From Rhodocytophaga aerolata (GTDB lineage Bacteria; Bacteroidota; Bacteroidia; Cytophagales; 172606-1): 64,000 nucleotides of DNA. Both the position numbers and the translations under genes were made by a program. The stretch covers positions 85,569 through 149,568 of the forward strand of contig NZ_JAUKPO010000018.1 in the NCBI RefSeq assembly GCF_030503435.1, in the 5' to 3' direction. Each line of letters opens with the position of its first letter. Positions within the stretch are counted from its first letter, which is position 1. Of the stretch, positions 37,563-46,232 are shown piece by piece. The notes under the pieces were generated by a model. The model had not been told where the DNA came from and searched no databases. It saw only the letters and a program-made list of their open reading frames with translations.

Positions 37563-40550
37563 ATGCAATCGTTAAAACATACGTATATTTTACTTTTCCT
37601 GACCTGCTTTCTGCATTTATCCTCCAGCTTAGCACACATACAAACGGATGCTACTTTTGAAAATGCAGAAAACACAGGTGAAATAGCTTTTTCATTAAAC
37701 GGAAACTGGCAGTTCAAAACAGATCCGAATACCATAGGTGAAGAGCAACAATGGTTCGGACCAAATTTTCCAGCCAATGGTTGGGAAAACATGACGGTTC
37801 CTGGCAATTGGGATGTAAAGAATGAATATGCCCACTTCTCCGGCAAAGGATGGTACCGCAAAACCTTTGAAGTACCTGCCCAATGGCAAGGAAAAACGAT
37901 GCGGTTGCATTTTGAAGCAGTATACCACGATGCCAAAGTCTGGCTCAACGGACAGCTACTAGTAGAAAGCCACAGCGGTTTTTTTCCTTTCGAATTTGAT
38001 GTTAGCAAAGTTATTAAACCTGGAACAATAAACACCGTGGTAGTTTGTGCAGACAACACCTTTCGGCGGGGAGCTATCTGGAACTGGGGTGGCATACGCC
38101 GTCCGGTGAAATTACTAGTAAATAACGCCTTGCGTATTGAACAGGCACAGGTGGTGGCTACCCCGGACTTAGCCAAAGGAACTGCAGAAGTAACCGTAAA
38201 AGTATTGCTGCGCAATGATTCGGATCAACCTAAATCTGTAAACAGCCTAGCAGTCATCAAGAATAACAATAGCATTGGTAAATCAGCAAATCCTGATAAA
38301 AAGCTGACTGCTTCGCTGACTATCCCTGCGAATAGTTCTAAAGAATATACGGTAAAAACCACACTCCCCAAATCTCAAACACATCTCTGGCATTTCGACG
38401 ATCCGCATCTGTACAAACTGGAAGTAACCCTAAATGAGAATGGTAAGCTAATGCACCAAATACAAGACCGCTTTGGTATCCGCAAAGTAGAAATAGAGGG
38501 TTTGCAGCTAAAATTAAACGGAGAACCAGTACGCCTGCTTGGCTACAACTGGGTACCCGACGACCGTACTACCGGAAATACATTACCAGCATGGCGCTAC
38601 AAACAAGACATAGACCTGATGAAAAAAGCAGGAGCCAACATGGCACGGCTTTCCCACTTGCCTCTCCCAAAAGAAGTCCTGGATTATATAGATGAAAAAG
38701 GGATGCTGATCTATAGTGAAATTCCACTCTGGGGACAAGATGCCTTGGTAGATCTAGATAATCCGTTGCCAAAAGAATGGCTTAAAACCCTTGTTACTAC
38801 GCAGTTCAACCATCCTTCTATTATTGGCTGGTGTGTGGGCAATGAGATAGGCTTTATCCATCAGAATCCGAAGGTAATGGAGTATGTCCAATCAGCCATT
38901 AATTATGTAAACCAGGAGCTGGACAACTCCAGAATGGCTGTGTATGTAAGCCACTCCGCGGATGTACAAGTAAAAGACCTAACTGCACCACAGGCCGCAG
39001 GCGCCACTAAAAGCAAACAGGCAGCTTCCACTGCTCCTCATCCAGATGCCATGGACCCGGCTCAATACTCAACTATGGTGCTGTTTAACAAATATGGCAA
39101 TCTCGGAAAGAATGCAGATAAGGTACATCAGCTACATCCTGGCAAACCTGTTTTTTACTCCGAATACGGCTATAACTTAACCAGCGAAAACCTGAACCTG
39201 GGCGTAATAGATGCCAAAAAGATGCTGAATGACATTCGTGGACGAGACTATTTGATGGGGGCTTCTCTGTGGACATTTAACGATTACCGTAGCCTCTGGC
39301 AGGCACACGCAGCCTGGAATACCGCTCCTACAGGCAACCGCAGCTGGGGGATAGTAAATGTATTCCGCCAGCCCAAGCGTGCATATGAAGAATTCCGCCG
39401 TGAATATGCACCTATACGATCGTTGTCAGTAGGAGGAATGAAGGAAGTAAAACCTGGTGAAAAACAAACCTCTACTCTCACGATTCATCCGAGAGCAACA
39501 CTGGATCTGCCGGCTTATACTTTGCGGAACTACCAGCTGGTATGGGAAGTAAAAGACGGGCAAGATAATACGGTAGAGAGCAACTTTGTCCAACTACCTA
39601 CTATCCAGCCAGGAGACCAACCACTTACTCAGACTATCAACTGGACTGTTCCTTCTTCAAATCCAAGTCATATTAAGTTTTCTTTGCTCTCTCCGGTAAA
39701 CTACCATGTGTATGACACCATCATTTATCTGCAAAAGCCAGCAGCACCTGTGGTGAAAAAAGTAATTGCGGGAGAAAATGGCGTACGGATTGTGTTCGAG
39801 AAAAATGTAACTGCTCCTTATTACACAGTAAAATACGGAATAAACGGCTTCACCCGGCAAAGTGACACAACCATCAATCATTATATTGATATTAAAAAAC
39901 TGGATAAGGATCAACCTTACCAGTTTCAGGTGATTGGGATTAATCATTTAGGCGAAGGCACTCCTTCTCAGACAATAACCGCTACTCCTACCACCCAGTT
40001 ACTTCCTCCGGTAATCTGGCAGGCTGAAGCAGCTGACAGCAGCTTTTTTATTGGGTATGGGTATGAGAATTATGATTATCTCTACGAAATCAGGTATGGC
40101 CTGGAGCAAGATACCACAAAATGGAAAACCTTGAAAGTAACAACAAAAGGCGTATGCCGGATTCCTAATCTGCAAAACGGCAACACCTATCAATTTCAGA
40201 TGCGGCGGATTGTACAGCAGTATGTCACCAGCGGCTGGTCGGAAGTATACGAAGTTACACCTGATGGAAATAGGCCTCCCCGGTCGCCACGGATTACCAG
40301 CATTGCCCGCAAAGGCAGTGAAGCAGTAATAGCTTTTAAGCCAGTAGAGAAAGCTACCGGTTACCTGGTAAGCTATGAAGAAGGTGGCAATGAGAAGCAG
40401 TACACACTATCTGGAATGGCTTTAGACTACATCCGGTTAAATGGATTGCAGCCTGACCAAACATATACCTTCCGGCTTTCAGCTATCAACTCTAATGGAA
40501 AATCGGAGTCGTCGCAGGCAGTTACAATCCAAGCTGTAGCAGTTAAATAA
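37563..40550 (+). CDS. GH2-family beta-glycosidase with C-terminal FN3-like domains
   Basis: 995 residues with signal peptide. GH2 order: sugar-binding jelly roll (NGNWQFKTDPN, VPGNWDVKNEYAHFSGKGWY), immunoglobulin-like sandwich, TIM barrel. The acid/base is Glu428 in CVGNEIG and the nucleophile is Glu534 in FYSEYGY. The region after about 620 is a linker domain and at least two fibronectin-III-like repeats (YTVKYGINGF, YEIRYGLEQDTTKWKTL, GYLVSYEEGG), unusual in length for GH2. Periplasmic hydrolysis of a beta-linked sugar (galactose, mannose or glucuronate types all occur in GH2) is the expected role. Confidence 0.92.
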   Translation: MQSLKHTYILLFLTCFLHLSSSLAHIQTDATFENAENTGEIAFSLNGNWQFKTDPNTIGEEQQWFGPNFPANGWENMTVPGNWDVKNEYAHFSGKGWYRKTFEVPAQWQGKTMRLHFEAVYHDAKVWLNGQLLVESHSGFFPFEFDVSKVIKPGTINTVVVCADNTFRRGAIWNWGGIRRPVKLLVNNALRIEQAQVVATPDLAKGTAEVTVKVLLRNDSDQPKSVNSLAVIKNNNSIGKSANPDKKLTASLTIPANSSKEYTVKTTLPKSQTHLWHFDDPHLYKLEVTLNENGKLMHQIQDRFGIRKVEIEGLQLKLNGEPVRLLGYNWVPDDRTTGNTLPAWRYKQDIDLMKKAGANMARLSHLPLPKEVLDYIDEKGMLIYSEIPLWGQDALVDLDNPLPKEWLKTLVTTQFNHPSIIGWCVGNEIGFIHQNPKVMEYVQSAINYVNQELDNSRMAVYVSHSADVQVKDLTAPQAAGATKSKQAASTAPHPDAMDPAQYSTMVLFNKYGNLGKNADKVHQLHPGKPVFYSEYGYNLTSENLNLGVIDAKKMLNDIRGRDYLMGASLWTFNDYRSLWQAHAAWNTAPTGNRSWGIVNVFRQPKRAYEEFRREYAPIRSLSVGGMKEVKPGEKQTSTLTIHPRATLDLPAYTLRNYQLVWEVKDGQDNTVESNFVQLPTIQPGDQPLTQTINWTVPSSNPSHIKFSLLSPVNYHVYDTIIYLQKPAAPVVKKVIAGENGVRIVFEKNVTAPYYTVKYGINGFTRQSDTTINHYIDIKKLDKDQPYQFQVIGINHLGEGTPSQTITATPTTQLLPPVIWQAEAADSSFFIGYGYENYDYLYEIRYGLEQDTTKWKTLKVTTKGVCRIPNLQNGNTYQFQMRRIVQQYVTSGWSEVYEVTPDGNRPPRSPRITSIARKGSEAVIAFKPVEKATGYLVSYEEGGNEKQYTLSGMALDYIRLNGLQPDQTYTFRLSAINSNGKSESSQAVTIQAVAVK

Positions 40551-40644
40551 ATCGTGTTATAAAATAAGAAAAGCTTTTAAAAGTCATTGGTCATTTAAAA
40601 AAATACTTCTATCCCTTGGCGAATGACAATAAAACTATCATACA

Positions 40645-42924
40645 ATGATTAAAGAAGAATTTACAGAAAACAGGAGGTTAAAATCTGAAAGATTGCAGGC
40701 GGATCTGGTAGTGACTGGCGGTGGCCTTTCGGGTACGTGTTGTGCCATTACAGCTGCCAGAGCAGGCATAAAAGTACTACTTGTACAAGACCGTCCGGTA
40801 CTGGGTGGCAACTCTTCCAGCGAAGTGCGGCTATGGGTTCTGGGCGCTACCTCACATATGGGCAACAACAACCGCTGGGCACGTGAAGGGGGTGTAATAG
40901 ATGAAATACTGGTAGAAAATACCTATCGCAATCCCGAAGGAAATCCGATCATTTTCGATACTGTCGTACTGGATAAGGTGGTAAATGAACCTAACATTAC
41001 CCTGCTGCTAAATACAGCTGTAATAGCAGTAAATAAAAAAGATCCCGATACCATTGAAAGTTTAACTGCTTTTTGCAGCCAGAATTCTACGCAATATACC
41101 CTGGTAGCACCATTGTTTTGTGATGCGTCTGGAGATGGCATCGTTGGTTTTTTGTCCGGAGCGGCTTTCAGGATGGGGGCTGAATCGAAAGAAGAATTTG
41201 GGGAAAAGTTTGCTCCGTCGGCTGAATACGGAGAATTGCTGGGGCATTCCTTATATTTTTATAGCAAAGACACGGGTAAGCCTGTAAAGTTTATTCCGCC
41301 AACGTATGCTTTACAAGATATAACCCAGATTCCTAGATACAAACGATTTACGGCCAAAGAACATGGCTGCCAGCTCTGGTGGATAGAATACGGCGGCCGG
41401 TTAGATACCGTACATGATACCGAAAAAATTAAGTGGGAACTCTGGAAAGTAATTTATGGTGTGTGGAACTACATTAAGAACTCCGGCAATTTCCCCGAAG
41501 CGGAAACCCTGACGTTGGAATGGGTAGGCCAGATTCCTGGCAAGCGGGAAAGCCGCCGGTTTGAAGGCGATTATATTCTAAAGCAGCAAGATATTGTAGA
41601 GCAACGAACTCACCAGGATGCCATAGCCTTCGGAGGTTGGTCCATCGATTTACATCCGGCAGATGGGGTGTTCAGCGAAAAACCTGGTTGTAATCAGTGG
41701 CATGCCAAAGGCTTGTATCAGATTCCGTATCGTTGCCTCTACAGCCGTACTATCAAAAATTTATTTCTGGCCGGAAGGATTATCAGTGTGTCGCATGTAG
41801 CTTTCGGCTCCAGCCGCGTGATGGGCACCAGCGCTTATATAGGCCAAGCCGTAGGAATGGCGGCAGCTATTTGTCAGGCAAAGCAACTCTTACCAAGAGA
41901 CTTGAGTAAAGCTCCTCATTTGTACGAACTACAAAATGCCTTGCTGAAAACTGGTCAGCATATTCCTGGACTGATTTTACGCGATGAGAAAGATCTAACC
42001 AGAAAAGCACAAATTAACACATCTAGTGAATTACTCTTACAAGAATTACCAATGGATGGCCCTTTGCTACCTCTGGATGCTTCTGCTGCACAACTTATTC
42101 CTCTCTTGCCTGGAAATGTTCCTGAGTTACGCATTCATGCCATAGCGAGTCAAGCGACAGAGTTAAACGTGGAGCTACGTATTAGCAGCCGGGTAGATAA
42201 TCATACACCAGATGTTACCTTAGAAAAGCAGGCCATTTCTTTAAACGCCGGATTAAATTGTATTCCACTGCATTTTACTGCACAGATTGAGCAGCCCTGT
42301 TATGCCTTTTTATGCCTAATGAAAAATCCGAATGTATCGCTGCATTATAGCCAGAAAAGAGTAACCGGATTACTTTCCGTATTTAATAAAACCAATCCGG
42401 CTGTTTCTAACTATGGTAAGCAAACACCTCCAGAAGATATTGGCATTGATGAATTTGAGTTTTGGTGCCCGCAGCGCAGGCCGGAAGGGCATAATTTTGC
42501 TTTGAAAATAAATCCAGGAATCCGGGTATTTTCAGCGCAAAATGTCAGCAATGGAATTGCCAGACCAACCTCGCAGCCTAATACCTGGGTAGCCGATTTT
42601 CACGATCCGCAGCCAACACTTATCCTGGAATGGTCTTCACCCCAAACTATTTCGAAAATAGACCTAACTTTTGATGCCGACTATGATCACCCCATGGAAA
42701 CGGTACTAATGTCACATCCTGAAAATAGAATGCCTTTCTGTATCCGCCATTATCGCCTGCTGAATGATACTGGACAAGTAGTATTTGAAAAGGAAGACAA
42801 TTACCAGACCCGGAACAGCTTTACGTTAGATAACCCGATTACTACCAAACGGTTGATTTTCCAGGCAGAAGCACCTGGCGAACACATCCCTGCTGCTCTA
42901 TTTGAAATCAGATGCTATTCCTGA
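40645..42924 (+). CDS. FAD-dependent oxidoreductase (FAD_oxidored family)
   Basis: 759 residues, no signal peptide. The dinucleotide motif is at residues 20-40 (DLVVTGGGLSGTCCAITAARAG, glycines 25-30), then RPVLGGNSSSEVRLW, typical of the FAD_oxidored group. A second FAD contact is near FLAGRIISVSHVAFGS and MGTSAYIGQAVGMAA. The last 280 residues are a beta-rich extension without a known fold. These proteins are common in glycan loci of Bacteroidota and related phyla and their substrates are mostly unknown. It is 94 bp downstream of the GH2 gene. Oxidation of a sugar hydroxyl is the likely role. Confidence 0.85.
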   Translation: MIKEEFTENRRLKSERLQADLVVTGGGLSGTCCAITAARAGIKVLLVQDRPVLGGNSSSEVRLWVLGATSHMGNNNRWAREGGVIDEILVENTYRNPEGNPIIFDTVVLDKVVNEPNITLLLNTAVIAVNKKDPDTIESLTAFCSQNSTQYTLVAPLFCDASGDGIVGFLSGAAFRMGAESKEEFGEKFAPSAEYGELLGHSLYFYSKDTGKPVKFIPPTYALQDITQIPRYKRFTAKEHGCQLWWIEYGGRLDTVHDTEKIKWELWKVIYGVWNYIKNSGNFPEAETLTLEWVGQIPGKRESRRFEGDYILKQQDIVEQRTHQDAIAFGGWSIDLHPADGVFSEKPGCNQWHAKGLYQIPYRCLYSRTIKNLFLAGRIISVSHVAFGSSRVMGTSAYIGQAVGMAAAICQAKQLLPRDLSKAPHLYELQNALLKTGQHIPGLILRDEKDLTRKAQINTSSELLLQELPMDGPLLPLDASAAQLIPLLPGNVPELRIHAIASQATELNVELRISSRVDNHTPDVTLEKQAISLNAGLNCIPLHFTAQIEQPCYAFLCLMKNPNVSLHYSQKRVTGLLSVFNKTNPAVSNYGKQTPPEDIGIDEFEFWCPQRRPEGHNFALKINPGIRVFSAQNVSNGIARPTSQPNTWVADFHDPQPTLILEWSSPQTISKIDLTFDADYDHPMETVLMSHPENRMPFCIRHYRLLNDTGQVVFEKEDNYQTRNSFTLDNPITTKRLIFQAEAPGEHIPAALFEIRCYS

Positions 42925-42986
42925 TGGATGTAGGCTACTAATAAGAAACTACTTACTTTAACTCAATTACTCATTCTCCTGTTTAT

Positions 42987-44699
42987 ATGCAAAATATAGA
43001 TTTTATAGTAATGATTGTGTTTGCCCTATTGATTATGGCGATGGGACTGGCATTCACCAAATCGGGAAGTACGGATACCAAATCCTTTTTTGCAGCGGGC
43101 GGACAGGCACCCTGGTGGATTAGTGGATTGTCTTTATTTATGAGTTATTTTTCGGCAGGCACCTTTGTAGTATGGGGATCTATTGCTTATAAATCCGGAT
43201 GGGTAGCAGTAACTATTCAATTGATGATGTGCCTGGGCGGATTACTCACGGCTCTGTTTATTGCTCCCCGCTGGAAAAAAACAGGTGCTATTACAGCTGC
43301 TGAATTTATAGGAAAACGTCTGGGAACGAAGGTACAACAATTTTATACGTACTTAATTTTATTTATTAATCTGTTTAGCACCGGCGCTTTCTTGTATCCT
43401 GTAGGAAAAATTGTTTACCTGGCTACCCCTTTTTCTCTAGAAGCTTGCATTATCGGGTTAGGCATTATGGTTATCCTGTATACAGCTGCGGGTGGCCTAT
43501 GGGCAGTATTGGTGACCGATGTAATGCAGTTTGTAATCTTAACAGCTGCCGTCATTATTGTCATTCCTCTTTCTTTTGCACAGGTAGGTGGTATAACAGA
43601 ATTTGTTGATAAGACGCCAAATGGCTTCTTCAGTCTCTTTACCAGTGAATATACGCCGGCTTTTATGGTAGCTTTTGTGATTTATCAGACCGTATTTATT
43701 GGGGGCAACTGGGCCTATGTTCAACGGTATACAAGTGTAGCAGATGAAAAAGCTGCCAAGAAAGTGGGCTATTTATTTGCAGGATTATACTCTATTTGCC
43801 CCATCATCTGGATGCTGCCTCCTATGATCTACAGGACTATCAATCCAGATTTGAAAGGCCTGGAAGCAGAGGGAGCGTATCTGCTGATTTGCCAGCAAGT
43901 GATGCCAGCTGGTTTAATGGGCCTGATGCTTGCCGGGATGATTGCCGCCACTGCTAGTTCTGTCAATACAACGTTGAATTTGGTTGCTGCAGTTTTTACT
44001 AATGATATATATAAAAATCTAATTCGCCCCTATGCAACTGACCATACTTTAATGCTCGTAGCCCGATCAGCCACGGTTGTTTTTGGTCTGATTACCATTA
44101 TAATAGCCTTGCTTGTACCTTCTATTGGCGGTGTTGTAGAAGTGGTATTAACGATTGCTTCGCTTACCGGAGGAGCATTATATGCACCTATTTTATGGGC
44201 TTTATGCTCTAAAAGGCAAACCGCTGCTTCTGTTTTTACCGCTACTTTGGTTACCCTTAATGTAGGTATATTCTTTAAGTTTATTTCTCCTATCCTGTTC
44301 AACATTAGACTCGACCGGATACAGGAAACTTTATTAGGTTCTCTCTTACCCTTGATGATATTAGCTATGTATGAAATCTGGGCATGGAGTCAAAATAAAA
44401 TTTCATTCCAGTATGAGCTATTCAAAGAATCAAGGAAGATAAAACAAGATAATAGCCTATTTGAGACACAACAAGATTTATCAAACAAACAGAATGCGTA
44501 TGGAATACGTGTTATTGCTGCTTCAATGGCGGTTACAGGAAGTGGTATTCTTATGCTGAGTTTTATAGCAAAAAATAGTGAACTAATTACGGCAACTGTC
44601 GCTATAATCGTTCTGGCAAGCTCCTATCCACTTTGGCATATATCAACTATGAGAAATAAAAATCAGATAGATACCGTGAAACCTTTCACAAAGGTATAA
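42987..44699 (+). CDS. Sodium:solute symporter (SSS/SLC5 family)
   Basis: 570 residues, about 13 membrane helices. SSS signatures include WWISGLSLFMSYFSAGTFV in the second helix and GLMGLMLAGMIAATASSVNTTLNLVAAVF around the sodium site. A cytoplasmic loop near 460-500 is rich in charged residues. It is the last gene of locus 2, 62 bp after the FAD oxidoreductase, so it most likely imports the sugar or sugar acid released by the secreted enzymes. Confidence 0.92.
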   Translation: MQNIDFIVMIVFALLIMAMGLAFTKSGSTDTKSFFAAGGQAPWWISGLSLFMSYFSAGTFVVWGSIAYKSGWVAVTIQLMMCLGGLLTALFIAPRWKKTGAITAAEFIGKRLGTKVQQFYTYLILFINLFSTGAFLYPVGKIVYLATPFSLEACIIGLGIMVILYTAAGGLWAVLVTDVMQFVILTAAVIIVIPLSFAQVGGITEFVDKTPNGFFSLFTSEYTPAFMVAFVIYQTVFIGGNWAYVQRYTSVADEKAAKKVGYLFAGLYSICPIIWMLPPMIYRTINPDLKGLEAEGAYLLICQQVMPAGLMGLMLAGMIAATASSVNTTLNLVAAVFTNDIYKNLIRPYATDHTLMLVARSATVVFGLITIIIALLVPSIGGVVEVVLTIASLTGGALYAPILWALCSKRQTAASVFTATLVTLNVGIFFKFISPILFNIRLDRIQETLLGSLLPLMILAMYEIWAWSQNKISFQYELFKESRKIKQDNSLFETQQDLSNKQNAYGIRVIAASMAVTGSGILMLSFIAKNSELITATVAIIVLASSYPLWHISTMRNKNQIDTVKPFTKV

Positions 44700-44746
44700 A
44701 ACAATCAAATCTAGTCTGAAAATAAAATATTACACCTATTGAAAAC

Positions 44747-44866
44747 CTACTTGTCTGTTCTGTTTCCAGCCACCTTAAACAAATAGATCATCCCTGCACA
44801 GAGTAAAAAACTACAAAGCAGAATCAGTACCAGTAAAAGAAGCCCGATCGATAGCTGTCTAGTTTG
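44747..44866 (-). pseudogene. C-terminal tail of a lost membrane protein
   Basis: Read on the minus strand this gives about 39 codons with no start: RQLSIGLLLLVLILLC, a hydrophobic continuation, then FKVAGNRTDK and a TAG stop at 44747-44749. A stop codon closes the frame upstream. The hydrophobic helix with a basic tail looks like the end of an integral membrane protein. The family is not recognisable. Confidence 0.3.
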
Positions 44867-45085
44867 GTATTAAGCAAGCAAATACTTTTATAGAAGTAAT
44901 AAGCCTTTTTGAAACCCTAACCGTTGAACTGGAGGCCACTGTTGGTAAATAAACTTTTATAGGATAGTTACAAGAAAGAAGGAATTAAAATAACTGCCCC
45001 TTTGCTAAAATCATATACTTAAGCCTTTCAGAGTAAATCATAAACAATTCTTTACGGTCTCTGTCAAAAAATTAAGGACCTGAAC

Positions 45086-45471
45086 TCAACAGATGGCTTT
45101 AGTATACTTTATGTTAAAATACGCTTGTAAAATCTGTTGTACTTCACTTTGGGTTGTCAACAGCTTTTCAGAAACAGTATGATGCGTTGTTATTCTAAAT
45201 TTGTTTCCTGTTAAGGTGATTCGACCTAAAGTTGTGGGTTAATAATTGGTAAAACAACCCGTTTAACTGGTAACAAAATCCCCCTTTATTTTCGACGAGT
45301 ACAATTTTATCATATGAATGTGCCAGGTCAATTGTAATGCGATAGTGAATCGCAAGATTCTCGAAAGGAACACTCATCAGATGAGCTTGTTGAAGAAGGG
45401 AGAGCAATTCTAAAGTGGGTGTTAAGTTCTCCCTAATAGTGAACCCGCTTTAAATATAGTTGAGTGTTCAT
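45086..45471 (-). pseudogene. Arylamine N-acetyltransferase (NAT) pseudogene with internal deletion
   Basis: Three pieces in order match NAT. The start (MNTQLYLKRVHY) is cut by a TAG and a frame change. The N-terminal domain follows (TPTLELLSLLQQAHLMSVPF, then ENLAIHY) and reaches the catalytic-cysteine motif KGGFCYQLNG. It then jumps in another frame to a NAT-like C-terminus (RITLTGNKFRITTHHTV) ending at a TGA at 45086-45088. About 129 codons remain of the usual 255-280, so the middle, with the catalytic His and Asp, is missing. NAT acetylates arylamines from acetyl-CoA; this copy cannot. Confidence 0.8.
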
Positions 45472-45823
45472 TACTTTGTCTTTTTGCCCTTTAGGCTACC
45501 AGGTATACCACCTAAAAGAATACGAGGAGTTACGCATGTAGATTGTATAGGGAAAGATACGAAAGGCTTGGTCATAAAAGCAATAGCTGACTTGTGTTGG
45601 CAATTAGAGGAGGTCAGCTATAGATTCTTAAAACAGCAGGATTTTTCCTGACTACAGTTTTACCTGTACGCTTTGGCCCTATATTTTATTTACCTGATTT
45701 TCAACCTAATAGCTATATGTAGGTTTGAAACAGGTCTTAAAGTTCCTAGTGAACAACTCAAAAACTCCTCTTTTAGATATAAAAAACTCAAACCTAAAGC
45801 AGGAAAAATGACAAAGGTAAAAA

Positions 45824-45861
45824 GCAAAAAACACCTATAAATACTTGATTTATAGGCGTTT
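45824..45861 (-). terminator. Rho-independent terminator behind the tRNA-like remnant
   Basis: Stem AAACACCTATAAAT (45829-45842) and ATTTATAGGCGTTT (45848-45861), 14 pairs with one wobble position, loop of five. On the minus strand it is followed by six T. It lies 9 bp downstream of the tRNA-like sequence on the same strand, the usual place for a tRNA terminator. Confidence 0.7.
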
Positions 45862-45869
45862 AACTCACA

Positions 45870-45930
45870 TGAGCCCGCCTGGGCTCGAACTTGCCCCCTG
45901 ATTATGAGAGGTGCACTCCTACTGATAGTC
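45870..45930 (-). pseudogene. Degraded tRNA-like sequence, CAT anticodon
   Basis: On the minus strand it shows GCACCT, an anticodon loop CTCATAA (anticodon CAT), TCAGGGGG, a T-loop TTCGAGC with its 3' stem CCCAG, and a 3' acceptor-like GGGCTCA. Two bases of the 5' anticodon stem are missing and the 5' T-stem (GCAAG in place of the expected CTGGG) cannot pair. I see no matching 5' acceptor strand. It is probably a dead tRNA-Met or tRNA-Ile(CAT), or the scar of an element that used such a tRNA. Confidence 0.5.
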
Positions 45931-46232
45931 AGTCACTTATATAGCATTGGTCTGATATAGGTCTGAAAAAATAATTTTTAATTGGCTGATTTTTCCTTTT
46001 TCGCTATTAAAAATAGCAACTAGACTGCGCTAGACTTAGGAAGCTTTTGCATATGCAATGCCGGTTGAAGGATAGCTCCTTCCCTCCTACTTTATTACCT
46101 TTCGTATTATTGCTTTATGAAAGTTGACTAGAAGGTTACTTTTACTTTACCATAAGTATATGTCTCAGTAAAGGAGCAAATGTACAGAGTAGAAGCTTGA
46201 TTACATTTGTTCTTATTAGCTTCTTGTATTAT

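Noticed and set aside
45460..45651. 63-residue open frame on the plus strand beside the NAT pseudogene
   Set aside because: It matches no family known to me and lies in a decay zone; it may be a remnant but cannot be supported.
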